A DNA stretch of 64,000 bases from Cladorrhinum sp. PSN259 (taxonomy: Eukaryota; Ascomycota; Sordariomycetes; Sordariales; Podosporaceae), in NCBI GenBank assembly GCA_033725935.1, contig MU867062.1, forward strand, positions 620,001 to 684,000, written 5' to 3'. Under the pieces are notes generated by a model, which worked only from the letters and a program-made list of their open reading frames with translations, made no database searches and was not told the DNA's origin. The translations under genes were made by a program, and so were the position numbers. How positions within the stretch are numbered: position 1 is the first letter of the stretch; each line of letters starts with the position of its first letter. This document shows, in pieces, positions 12,001-23,550 of the stretch.

Positions 12001-13178
12001 TTCGTTTTCAGCAGAATCAGTGCCAGGTTCAGTTGCTGCAGTGGTCGTAATCTCTGGGGCCACGTTTTCCGTTTCCTCGTGCCCTTCCTCGTCCTCCGCA
12101 GAGCGACCCTTTTTAGTGCCTTTCGACAGCGCTTTGATCTTGGCGGGTATCGAAGCAACAGGCCTCGATGTCCCACCTTCCGCAGTCCCTGGACGGTTAG
12201 CAGCTTCGGCAGATGCAGCAGGTCTTGGGCCTAGCTTTACACGGGGTTTGAGATACGGATAAGTAGCATATAAATCAAGCCGGTTTGACTGAGAAGATAT
12301 GCGCCGCGCAGCCTCGTCCAATGACTGTGTGGGTGATGAAGGTCCCACGATGCCGGTAAACTGCGGAGGGTCTAAACCGTTCGAGAACCGCGAGGCTTCA
12401 GGCGAATTGGCAAGATCTGCGTTGAGCTTCACAGGAGGAAGCGGGGTTCCTTGGGGTGTGCAGGGGCGATGGTCCTCCTCCCTCACGGTGGATTGCCTTT
12501 TTCTCTCTCGTTCTTCTTCCTCCTCTTCCTCAGTTATTTCCATCAACCGCCTCCGGCGCAGCGAGCTGGTGGATGAGGATGTCGAGCCAGATGCGGCGTG
12601 CAGCGAACAAGCAGCCGAGAGCTTGGTATCCTTAAGCTCCTTGGCGTCAGTGATCTCGAAAATGGTGTCGTGAGGTGCGAAGCGATCGCAAACCGAACTG
12701 AAGTGGACAGTCACTCGGGCTATTCCAGGGTTACAAGGTATGTGTGAGCTTCCTCTCTTGTTTGTTTTCATCACGCAAGGGGCGCCCTCGAAGAATTGAG
12801 GGGTCATGAAACCAACCTTGTACTAATCTGGAACAATCATCTGGCATGTATTTGATGATGACATTTCGACGCCTGTACCTCAGGAATCCATACAATGGCG
12901 ACTTTTCTTCATACTGCGCAATCTCATTCCGGATTTCGACGATGCCTCCAGTGCCGCGTCCTAGCAACTCAATCTCGTCTCGACTTGCATACTTGAGTAG
13001 AAACCTGAAATTAGGAAGGGCGCAAAGTTAGCGGACATGCATGCGACAAAATCCCCAGTGACGACATCTCGGGTCATGAGAAAGGGGGAGATGCAAGGAC
13101 ATACCATCCTCCCGCCTCGGCGATAGCAGCATCGTGCGCCTCCTTGACTCGCACATCATCCAGCCCATTCAGCGACAT
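9096..13178 (-). CDS. Large ADF-H domain actin-binding protein with PH-like C-terminus
   Basis: Predicted exons (minus strand) are 13178-13105, 13004-12817, 12719-9189 and 9130-9096, giving 1275 residues. Residues 1 to about 135 form an actin-depolymerising-factor homology domain (MSLNGLDDVRVKEAHDAAI..., then GFLRYRRRNVIIKYMPDD and ARVTVHFSS). This is of the coactosin/drebrin-like kind that binds actin filaments. A very long Ser/Pro/Glu-rich, probably disordered region follows, with many SP/TP and RRxS sites. It begins with a poly-Glu block (about 152-159). The last 110 residues are folded and look PH-like: FPDNLLWKRRSICLDSLGYL, then YHITEFKAPYTPDVELQELP, then a closing helix GQMNILHILQEAH. 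That helix is completed only by the 35-nt last exon. Intron 1 (13104-13005) has a GTATGT donor and intron 3 (9188-9131) a GTAAGT donor. Intron 2 (12816-12720) has a weak GTTGGT donor, but only it restores the ADF-H sequence. Role inferred: linking cortical actin to membranes or regulators. The PH-like call is by eye. Confidence 0.85.
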
Positions 13179-15715
13179 GTCGGCGTGCCGCAGTCAGCCA
13201 GCGTGCTGTCTCTATCCGTAACTCGGGGGGTAAATTGGGTGATTTGGGGGAAATGGTGCGACCGCGATGCCGGCGTGGTCGTGCTCTATAGACAGGGCTG
13301 ATCCGCAGAAGCTGAGCCGCGTCTCGTAGTCTACATGGAGCAATTGGCGCGGTTATGGTTGTTTATTGTAGCTGTGGTCGGGGTAGCAGTTTGGAGATGC
13401 GATTCGGCGCGACGATGGAGGACCATGGAGTAGACCTCGGAACCGGGCCAACGTTGCACTTTGCCGCAGTTCAAAAAGAAGCTGCCCGAGTCACTGGAAC
13501 GACTCAGACCACAGACGGGCGTGCAGCAAATCTCTGTCGAGTTGCCCAAGTTGTCTCAATTTCAGGGTGGTGGAGCTCCCGGCTTGACCGTTCCCATTCG
13601 TTATTGTTGAAATTGGCCAAGGTATTCGTTCGTGGATGTATGTGATAGGGTACCCGACGGCGTGAAATGTTAAGGTGCCGAAGCTATGTAGATAAAACCG
13701 GCAGGATGTAAACGAAACGAAAACAGTAGACAAAAGGGAGGTAATTCAGAAAAAAAGAAAAGAAAATAAGAAGTGTGACAGTTAAAGGAGTGTAAGTCGC
13801 CAACCTCACAAGAAGTTGCGATCCAATGGTTGGTGAGAATGCAACGACAGCAGTAGCAGTGAAGCTGTGCTGTGTGCTGTGCCGCTTGCTCGGGATGTGC
13901 CTGGTCGTCTCACAAACAAACCAGGAAACGGGGGGAACCAGAACAGTCGTCAAGAAAAAAAACTCAAGGTAGGTAATGAATGCGTGTTAAAGGAGGCGTC
14001 CTTCTGTTTGCGCATCGCGTTCCCCTTTTAGTGAGATATTTTAGCACTGCTATTGGCCCATTCACCTATTTGGGATTCCGGACTAGGGGGTGAGCACAGG
14101 ACGCCGAGGTGGGGCCTAGGGTCACCTTGAAGAGGGGTTCAGGAAGTTGTGCCTGGACCGAATGGATGGGATGAAATGCACCTTCCTCGCGGGAGTTGAG
14201 GGTCGTCAATGCCAAATCTGCATGATCCTGTGAAAAAGTTTGGCGAAACTTTACCTCCCTCTGAGGCATCTCTTAACATCTCCTATCATGGTCGTGATTT
14301 TCCCATTTGACAAATTACCATGGAGAGTCCTAATTTGCCCTGTTAAATATTTACAATCTCAAATCGCTTCTCTTGGCTTCTTCCCTGGCCCGGGGCACAA
14401 TCTCCTCGTGTCAGCCCCTGGTCTGCTGGAAATCGCCCTAACCGTTTCTGGAACGACCCCATCTGCGTTTCAACGGCGCTAAGTTTCGACCTGGAGTTTG
14501 GTGTTTTATGAAGTTCTAGAAGGGTATACTTCTGTACTGTGTCTTCTGTATCACTTGTGTGCACTTGCTGTCTTGGTCTCGATGATTGCTACAGAATCCA
14601 AACCGGTCGGGCTTCCTCCAAGATAAAGCCCTCAGCTACATGGTGCTTGGGAGGGAACATCGTGAAACACTCGGTATACGTGCCTCCTTTTCTATCGGAC
14701 GGAACCCGGGGATTTTTGGTTGCCTCCTGGAGGCGTGCAGCTTCCACTAGCTGATGGTCATCACATACCGAACTGACTGCATACGACAACCATGTTCCGT
14801 ACCACTTGAGCCTGTGGGATCGTGGTGTTACCACAGGCACGCTTTGACCTCTTCATCACAGCATTGTCGAAAGAAACAATTCGTCCACTCATCACCACCT
14901 TCAAAAATATACAACCCGAGGGTCTGTGCTTCGACGGAGAATATAGCATCATGGCTGCATCAATGACATTGGGCCGATTGTCCCGAGTTAGGTTCAAACG
15001 GCTGTTGCCATCAACTGTCACGATTATTGCCATCTCCTTGCTGTGGATTACATTTATTAATGTTTATTGTTTGTCCAGTTCGCATCAGACCAGCTGATCG
15101 TTGAATTGACTTTCTTTTGACCCGTTGGCAAAATTACCAGCGAGACAAGAAACCTTGTTTATAAGCATTTGGTGTTGAAGGGTCGCTGCGTGTTGGAATT
15201 GAAGCCCTTCGAGAAGGATTGGAGATATGTTTGAAGAAATAGGAAGCTTGGGACCAAGAAGAAGAGAAGAAAGAACTCTTGGAGACAAATGCGGTCTTTT
15301 TATCGGAATGGACTTACACACAAAGTAGACACCCGGTCATCATCACCATTGCTAACCAGATTCTCACAAATAAAGCCGGTGATAAAAAGCGAGAAAAGGA
15401 TGAGAAAGGTTTTCCATTCGAATAGACACCAAGGAAAGTAGAGATTAAAATGAAAACTCCATAATTCCACATGATATCTTCCCCCCTAACCCCTTTTCTT
15501 CCAGAAAAAAAGTAAGAATAAAAAAAACAAGAACAAGTTGCTTTGTGGGGTGTGTTTGTTGTGCTAGGATACAATCAAGTCCAACCCCTTTCTTCCCGTC
15601 ATTCGTATCAACTCCTTTCCTCTTATTATCGACTAAAAACCCCATCAAATCATCCACCACCCTCCTTCTCCGATCTCCAAGAAGAATCCCATCCCCACTT
15701 GGAAAAGTACTCTTT
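13179..15715. other. Intergenic, ADF-H gene start to PTC1 stop
   Basis: 2.5 kb between two leftward genes. It should hold the ADF-H promoter and leader (13179 to about 14000) and the 3' UTR of the phosphatase (toward 15715). Several 60-95 codon frames occur on both strands without domain or splice support. No gene claimed. Confidence 0.55.
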
Positions 15716-17691
15716 CTACGCACTACTCTTCGTGTTAGAAGGGGGCGGATCATCAACATTACCGCCCGCACTTGCTGGCACTTCCGCACCTTCTCCATTG
15801 ACCCCATCAACAATGACACCCTCGTCCTTGCCCTTGGTCTCAGCACCCACCATCTCCGGCTCCTCCTCGACAACAGACCCCAGCTCAGTGGTCGTTGCTG
15901 TCCGGTCCTCGTTAGTGCTTCCAGCAGGGGCAACAAGATCATGGCCTTTCCCACTGTTACTTGCCGAAACTCCAACCGCAGACGCATTGCCATCGGCAAT
16001 CTTTGCCTTCGTCTCGCTCACGATCTTTTCCACCTCGCTAATCTTGCCGTCAGCAGAGGAAGCAGGATCCCCTTCGACACCAATAGCATTCTCCCCTTTG
16101 TTCGTCTGGTGATCCAGCAATCCCTGCTTATCAAAACGAATAATCATGCAGGACAAGTTATCTGTGCTAAATCGGGCGAGTGCATGATCGACAAGCATCT
16201 TAGCAGCCGCGTTCGGATCTTGAAGATTGCGCACCAAGTCGACGGCTTCTTGGTCTGAGCAGACGTCCCACAGCTACAAAAGATGATTAGTATTATTGTA
16301 CCAGTTTATAGAGTGTTGAAGAAGCTTACCCCATCACAAGCCAGAATAATAAACTCGTCCAGATCAGGCTGAATGACCGTTTCAGTCGTATACGGATGAC
16401 CAGTCACCAGATCCTTCATGTAAGTGTCGCCCAACGCTCTGGTAACGGCCAACACGCCATTGACGCGGTTATTCAATATCAAACCGCCAGCATTCGATAT
16501 GCGCTTACCCTCGTTCTCGTCGCTGCCTTTGTGGTCGTACGACAGACGCAAAGCTTTACCTTGACGGCAAAGAATGATGCGTGCGTCGCCGACATTGGCC
16601 GTGTAGAGTACGCGTTGCCTGGTAGCTGCGCCTTTTAATCTTGCGTGGGCCGCTTCAGGCGCCGCCAATGACGACGCCGACGATGAGGCATTGTTCTCAC
16701 TAGAAGATGACTGCTTTCCTTCCTCAGCAGCCGCTGCCTTAACCACAGCTGGCGCAATCGCCTGCGAGCCCGTGGCCGAAACGCTGCTCGGCACCCGATC
16801 TTCCCAGCGGAGTACCGCGACGGCCGCCGTGCAACCGCTATTCTTAAGCGGAAGCTTTTCGAGCTGCAAATCGACAGAGGTAAAGGTTTGGTCAAGAAGC
16901 TCCGGTACAGGAGAATTAGGATGTTTCCTGATCATCTCCTCGAGGATGATGTGTAACTTCTTTCCGCACCAGTCGGCAGCAAACGTTCCTGCGTGTCCAT
17001 CAAAGATAGCAAAGTAACCATTGTCCGTCTGAATCACGTCCTGGCTTTGAGCGCCTCCTGCAGTCTCCTTTTCGGGAACTTCATCCGAGGGCTTTAACTG
17101 TTTCTGAGTAGCCGTCTCTGTGCCCAGAGCCGGTGCCGGGGTTTGAAGGAAGTTGTAGAGGAAAGCGTGGGTATCCTCCATCGTCCGTCTGCATCTTTTA
17201 TTCCGGTCCTCCCAGACGCCGACCTTAAAGGTAGACCTGGGCCCCGGAAGCGACTCGCCGGCGGCATTGTTGTGCTGGCCCTGGGGCACGGCAAGAGTTT
17301 GGTCCTGCTTGCCCAACTTCTGAAGAGGAGTCTGGTTGGACGACTTTGAGTCAGCACCCGGTTCGCTGTTGTTACGACCCCCAACCTGAGTAAAGAGAGT
17401 GTTTTTGGCTTGGGCTATCAGGCTGCTGGCTCTGGCGCTCACCCCGCTGCTCCGGCGCTTTTTCTGCTCTTCCAAGCGGCTTGCGCTGGGAGGGCTTCCA
17501 TTGCCGCTCCGCTTCTCGCCGCTAGCGCCCTGATCCGTCGGCTTGACGGGAGTGGTTGACGTGCGCTCCTTGTCGGAGCCGGCAGTGTCCTTGTCCGGGG
17601 ACGGCGACTTCCTGCCGGCCTTGTCTTTCTGGGCGTTGTTCGAGTTGTTGTCCGGAACGGAGCTGGTGTCGGGTTTTGAGCTGCCAAACAT
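15716..17691 (-). CDS. ptc1: PP2C-type serine/threonine phosphatase, Ptc1-like
   Basis: Predicted exons (minus strand) are 17691-16330 and 16273-15716, giving 639 residues, with one 56-nt intron (GTAAGC...TTTTGTAG). This is a Mg/Mn-dependent protein phosphatase that in yeast (Ptc1) damps MAP kinase pathways and affects organelle inheritance. Catalytic motifs are all present: RRTMEDTH (about 168-175), FDGHAG (Asp231), GDARIILCR, GVLAVTRALGD, ACDGLWDV (Asp453-Gly454, split by the intron right after Gly), and DN (Asp492-Asn493). These supply the metal-binding aspartates. It is much longer than the 281-residue yeast enzyme. It has a Ser/Lys/Pro-rich N-terminal extension of about 155 residues and a Ser/Ala-rich insertion of about 70 residues inside the catalytic domain (about 300-365). 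It also has an acidic Ala/Gly/Val-rich tail of about 135 residues. The Ptc1 subfamily assignment rests on the CSDQEAVDLV region and is likely but not proven; PP2C itself is certain. Confidence 0.93.
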
Positions 17692-20172
17692 TCTATTCAG
17701 CAGACCTCCCTGCGAGGAGAGACTGCGTCGCTTGTTGCCTGCCAGGTTGGTTGATTGTCAATGGGGGAACTGCGGGAGAGAGGTTGTGCCTCCTCAAGTG
17801 CGTGCAGCGACAAAGAAAAAGGAGAGACCGAGTCGTCCGTCTGTGTGTCTGGTTGGGGTACAATGAGTTTTGGTTGGTCCTGGTGGCGGTAATAGGTCAC
17901 ACTTGTAGTCCCGCAGGCTTAGTGTTGTCGATTTTATTCTCCGTGTTGTGGTGTTTCTCGTGGTCGCAGATGTTGTCGTTGGGAATATCGGGGGTAACAG
18001 CGGGATTGGATTGCTGTTGGTGGGTTGGGTGCCTGGTCTGCTTCACAATCCCATCCAGGTCGAATGAGGGGTCTTGTGATGGGTGGCTGATTGGTTTGGA
18101 TGGAACAGGCTGGGGGGATGATGTAATGCCCAACGCTGCTTGTGGGCAAAACGGATCGCTGAAAGTGACACACCAGTGGGGTTTCCGTGGTGGACGGAAG
18201 CTGTCTTTTTGATTCTATTGCGTAGTTGCTTAGGTGCACTCAAAGAGAGAAGCCGTCAGAAACAGGGGTCCGAAATCCAGGGTATGAGACCTTTTGATAG
18301 GTATGTAGGTATGATAGGTCGGTCGGCACATCGATCTTTATTCAACAGTCGATCTTGTGAGAGGTCCAATTGTATTTTTACGCTATGTTAGTTAAATAGG
18401 ATTGCGAACTTTGCGACAACCAGAACCGCTGAGCAGGGGCGCACCAGCAGCACAAGAGTGGGCCAAGCACTGGTTGGCGATGGAACAGCCTGGGACGGGA
18501 GCTTTGGACAGGAACCCACTGCAGCTTCGAACAGTCCGCTGGGCACTAATAACCCTGCCAAGATTCAATTGTAATTAATGCAAAGATAAGGTGTCCTCAT
18601 GATACACCAAGAGGCCATCTCCAAATATTAGAACTATGTGACTACCTAACAAGCTTACTGTTGCTGCCTGACACCAGAAAGTCTGTCAAATGGAAGGGAT
18701 GTGAGACGGCTATGCTGACAGGCGGCAACTACAAAAATACCCCACCATTGGATTGGACTGCCTCTGTTTGGGCTTGCTTATGATGTTGGTTCAGTGTTTG
18801 TGGCTGCGTAAGGGAGCCCAGGCGCTTCCTGCAGCATCACCTGTCTTCTCATGATGCGAATAATCATTCCACCTGTGCAGAGAAAGAAGATGGCCTGACC
18901 CTCCTTTCAGACTATGGTTTGAGAAAGACAAAGAAAGGAAGTAATATTAAGATTGATTGAAGTCGAATTATTTAGAAGACACTAGTCTAAGGGAGGTGGT
19001 GCATTGCAGGTATGTATCTGAGCTGATGGAAAGCTTCATGGCTGGTGATAGCTGCGTACATGTAATGTGGGCAGCTAGGTCCAGTATATCTTGAGGCAAC
19101 GAATCAACAGCCTTGTACAATCTAATGTTTAAATGTTTGTTAGCTCGGTACATGCCCGCTAAAACCAAGGATAGAAACAAGGTACGGAGGCCAATCAAAA
19201 ATGCAAACCATAAGGTATTAGTACGTGGTGGAATATCCAGCATACGTAGAAAGGAGTCAGGAAAGCATTAACAGAAGCCGAACAGGCGTAGAAAGGAGTC
19301 AGGAATGCATTAACAGAAGCTGAATAGGCGTATAAACAAGTCAAATAGGCATAGGAAAGTCTGAATTAGGCGTGTATCGCGCAAATAAATACTTAAGGAT
19401 TGGATTGTAATATGGAGAGCGGCTAGAATACCTTGAGCCACCGGGGAACACCGCAGCCACATCGCACCACAATCAAACCCGATGGTGACCTCATCTTTGC
19501 CCCGCAAAATATTGCCGGCATATGCAAATTCGAGACGGAACGCTTGAACGACACATTTCATCTAGTCTTTTACACCTATCAAAAGATGCAATCGCAACAT
19601 GGCGCGCTGGCACCATTCGGTAATTAGCATTTCTGGAAATCATTCAACGTCTATGTACACCATCAGGATTACAAACAAGGAGTAAATGATCTTCAAAATC
19701 TTGATATAGCGAGGAACTGTTACCAAATACGCACCCCAAGACCGGAAATTACATCAGAACTTAGCAAGTGCTAATGGATATCCATACGCTCATATAGCTT
19801 TTTGTACCTTGAAGAATGCCGTTACTGCGTTTCACAATGTGAGGCTTTATCCTGGTTCCAGATTCCGCAAATTCAATCCATATATATGTATGCTTTCGTA
19901 AAAGCTGCATGAACAAGATCGACTGGTGGACCTGACAGCCCACTGCATCTAACATGTAAGTTACTTCGTACGAAATACCCGAGGAATACGACTCAATAAC
20001 GGAAATAAAAGGACGATTGCCACTCCACTGGTATCATGCGCAGAAAACGTGAAACTTTGGGGACCTTGTGAATTTTACTTAACAATCAATCCCGGACCCC
20101 GTTCATTCTTCACACCACCCCTTCTCCGACTGCCGCCGCCCTACCTACAGATCGATAGATGCACCCTCGACG
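17692..20172. other. Divergent intergenic region, PTC1 (-) / FZO1 (+)
   Basis: 2.5 kb containing two promoters. It includes a 21-nt tandem repeat (19245-19370), an AT-rich stretch (about 19640-20080), and upstream ATGs before FZO1 (20036 and 20159). No protein gene is supported. Confidence 0.6.
19245..19370. repeat. Tandem repeat, 21-nt unit in 42-nt pairs
   Basis: Two 42-nt copies (19245-19286 and 19287-19328) differ at three bases. Each is made of two 21-nt halves, cgtagaaaggagtcagga... and cattaacagaagc.gaa.agg. Two degenerate 21-nt units follow (19329-19349 and 19350-19370), both ending in tagg. All six units line up without gaps, so the array grew by slippage or unequal exchange and then decayed. 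Confidence 0.85.
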
Positions 20173-20176
20173 ATGA
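20159..20176 (+). promoter_or_regulatory. uORF (MHPRR-stop) overlapping the FZO1 start codon
   Basis: An upstream ATG at 20159 opens a five-codon frame (MHPRR). Its TGA (20174-20176) overlaps the FZO1 ATG (20173-20175) as ATGA. The uATG context is weak (T at -3), whereas the FZO1 ATG has A at -3, so most ribosomes could pass it. Those that translate it would end exactly on the main start. Another short uORF begins at 20036 (11 codons, stop at 20069-20071), if the leader reaches that far. Regulation by these uORFs is inference. Confidence 0.6.
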
Positions 20177-22972
20177 GCCAGGAGTACTTTTCGCCTAAAG
20201 GCAAAGGTCGTCAAGGCCACGACGACGACAATTACGATGACGCATCGCCTACGAGCTTTGACGGACCCCGCCGTGTCTCGACAGCTCCGACAGCTTCCGC
20301 GGCACCATCGGCGCCCAACTACATGACTGTCGGGAATGGCAGCACATCGCACCATGCCGCCCGTCTGCAGGAGATGTTGAGAGATACCGACTCAGGATAC
20401 GGTGGCAGTATCGCCGACGGTTCCGTCCATGAAGACCTCCCAATACTCCGTCGCAACGGCTACACCAGCGATGCCGATACTCGGTCCCAGGCCAGTGCGG
20501 TCCACCAGCTCTGGTACAATCAACACCGCAACACCCTCGGCCGCTCGATCAGCGCTGTAGTCGATCTCCTGAAGGAACTTCAAAAGTTCAACGAGACCTG
20601 GCCGGCAACTTACCCCTCCGTTGCTCGGGCAGCACTCGACTCCCGGCCCAACCTTAGACCCGGCCTTCAGTCGACATACTCGAATGCTGGTAATCTCGCA
20701 TCGCCGCCCTTCGACGGCCCCGCGCCTCCTCTTCGCCGAGCTATGACCTCTCTCGCAGACGCTGAGGCCGCCGAATCCAGCACTTCCGCCGAGAACAGAA
20801 CCACTGCCGAGCCACGTCTTGTGACTCCTCAGATCGCCGAGGAGTTTTCAGTCCTAAAGTTGGATCTGAACCTGGGCGCAATAAATCAGAGCGAGCTGGT
20901 GCACTCATTAGAGAAGAAGTCAATTGCTTCGTTGTTGGATGGGAAGATCCGGTCGAGCATCAAGCACCTGCAGTCTCTCCGAGAGCGCATCGAGGACACC
21001 TCGAGCAAGGTCCTGGTGACAGGTGACCTGAACGCTGGCAAGTCGACCTTTTGTAACGCATTGTTGCGCCGCAAGGTCCTTCCAGAGGACCAGCAGCCTT
21101 GCACCAGCATTTTCTGCGAGGTTCTTGACGCACGTGAAAATTGCGGTATTGAGGAAGTCCATGCGGTCCACAAAGACTCTGTGTATGACCGCCACGATGA
21201 GACTACCTACGATGTCTTCCCACTTTGGGACTTGGAGAAGCTTGTGGTGGATAGCGCTACATATCTGCAGTGCAAGGTCTATGTGAAGGATTCTAGGTCT
21301 ATCGATGAGTCTCTCCTCAACAACGGCGTGGTGGATATTGCCCTTATCGATGCCCCTGGTCTCAATATGGACACCACCAAGACTACGGCCATCTTCGCCC
21401 GCCAGGAAGAAATCGACGTCGTGGTTTTCGTTGTTTCAGCCATGAATCACTTTACTCAGACCTCGACGGAGTTCATCAGGGCTGCCGCTGCCGAGAAGGC
21501 CTATCTTTTCATTGTCGTAAACGGCTTCGACGCCATCAGAGACAAGGACAGATGTCGAAACTTGATCCTCAAACAAATCGGAGGCCTCAGCCCTGCCACC
21601 TACAAGGAGTCCGGTGAACTGGTGCATTTCGTATCGAGCTCTGCTATTCCCGTAGCACCATCACCACCTGGAGGCCCTGGCGGAGGCGGTTCTGGTGGCT
21701 CTAGTGGTAGTGGGTTTGGTGATGACCCGGGAGATGACGACCCCAAGGGCAAGGGCAAGGACAAGGAGATGATGAGAGACTTCTCGGCTCTTGAACAGTC
21801 TCTCAGGAGGTTCGTATTGGAGAAGCGGGCACGATCCAAGTTGGCTCCTGCGAAGACTTACCTAAGAAACATTCTCAACGATGTCAACTCGTTGGCCACG
21901 GTCAACACTGAGGTTGCTCAGGCCGAGTATGACAGAGTGGCAAACGAGTTGCGCCAGCTGGAGCCTCAACTTGAATCCAGAAAGAGAGCCAAGCTGGAAG
22001 TCAGCGAGAAGGTTGACCGGACCATCGAGGAGACCTGCAAAGAAGTTTATGACACCTGCCGTGCCACCATTGGCCAAGCCATTGATCATGCCGGCCAAGG
22101 AGATCTCGGCATCCCTTACCCTGGTGTTTTTGGCGCGTTCCAGTACGCCGATGAGCTCAAGGAGGCAATGCTTTCCCAAATTGCCAACTCGGTGGCTCAC
22201 TGCGAGGAGCTCGCCAGGAAGCGGACCGTTGCTGGTGTCAATGTCATCAAGCAGCTCGGTATTCTCCATGTCGGAGATCAGTTCCATAACCTTAGCTTCA
22301 AGTCTGAAGTTATGTTTCAGGGCAAGAAGGATGCACTGGCTCGCCAGGTCGACATCCCCACTGAGTTCTGGGACTTTGTTGACTGGTCCACGCTTATGCA
22401 GAAGGAGGAGAAGGCCGGCATGGCTCTGACTGTTGCTGGTGTCGTCGGCACAGGTGTCATCAGCAGCTATGGCCAGGTGAACCTCGCTCTTCGTGCCGCT
22501 CAGCTGATTGGCAGCGACAACTTGCGCCCAATGATCATTCCGGGCCTTATTGCAGCTGGTATGTTGTTTTGGTTCTATCATCGTTTACATCTAACAATGC
22601 TAACGTCTTACAGCTACGGCGGTTGCTTTCTACATTCTCAACCAGATTCCCCACTCCCTCCCACATCGTCTCAGCCAAAAGATCTCAGTTCAGCTTGCGG
22701 CCCTCGACTATGTCCATACGAACAGCAGCCGCATCTCAGGCAAGGTGCGCAAGGTGCTGCAGATCCCTGCTAGCAACTTGAAGGTCGACCTCGACAAGAC
22801 CGTCGAGCAGCTCGGTACTCGTCGCGACGAAACCGTCAAGGTGCGCAAAGAGAGCCACGATGCACTCAAGTACTTCACCAACCTCGTACAGAGGAGTGCC
22901 CACCAGCGCCAGGTCGTGGACGGTGTGGACCTTGACAGCCATCCTCCTGGAATGGCGGGATTGCACCACTAA
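20173..22972 (+). CDS. fzo1: Mitofusin Fzo1, mitochondrial outer-membrane fusion GTPase
   Basis: Predicted exons are 20173-22558 and 22614-22972 (intron 55 nt, GTATGT...gctaacgtcttacag), giving 914 residues, the usual fungal Fzo1 length. This is a dynamin-family GTPase that tethers and fuses mitochondrial outer membranes. The N-terminal ~200 residues are low-complexity with a conserved patch (LWYNQHRNTLGRSISAVVDLL). The GTPase domain shows G1 GDLNAGKST (about 281-289), G3 DAPG (about 393) and G4 NGFD (about 450). A Gly/Ser/Asp/Lys-rich insert (about 496-536) follows G4. Heptad-repeat helices come next. Two membrane spans then form a hairpin (about 750-770 and 784-802, the second split by the intron), followed by a C-terminal coiled coil (KVRKVLQIPASNLKVDLDKTVEQL). 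Both ends should face the cytosol. The ATG at 20173 overlaps an upstream ORF stop. Fungal Fzo1 is normally regulated by ubiquitination; the sequence itself shows only the uORF. Confidence 0.96.
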
Positions 22973-23507
22973 AATGGTTATGGAGGCGTCTCTGCTTGCT
23001 TGTATGATATGATCTTGGCTTTGTACGACTGGCGTTTGTGGGAAAGGAGGCTTCTAAAAATGGGGTGGAAGGGATGATTATACACGCAACATACAAAATG
23101 ACACGGAAGGTGTGTCGGCTAACTGATAGAGCCTGGACGCACTACCGGTTTTTCATCTACTCTTGGTTTAAGCGAATTTGGGGAGGATGCAAGGAGAGAA
23201 TTTTCGACGGCATTCGTCGCGGGGATAGGGGCTGGACGCAACGATGGGGTGGAGGAGTGGTGTTGTCGTTGACTACATGCAGTGATGAGAGAGACAGAGA
23301 GACTCCGCTCGTTTGTTTCCTAGATGAACAATGGCATGTTTTTTTTTTTTTGTTTTTTTTTTGTTTTGGGGGGGGGGGGGGGGGGGGGGTGGAAAAAAAA
23401 AAAAAAAAAAAAAAAACCATAAAAGTGTTTTTTTTGACTTTTTTGGGGGTTTTTANNNNNNNNNNTCCGCCCCCCCCCCCCCCCCCCCCCCCGGCCCCCC
23501 CCCCCCG

Positions 23508-23550
<43 letters not shown>

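Noticed and set aside
15545..16258. 237-codon open frame on + strand
   Set aside because: Antisense to the second PP2C exon; no domain.
21862..22581. 239-codon open frame on - strand
   Set aside because: Antisense to FZO1.
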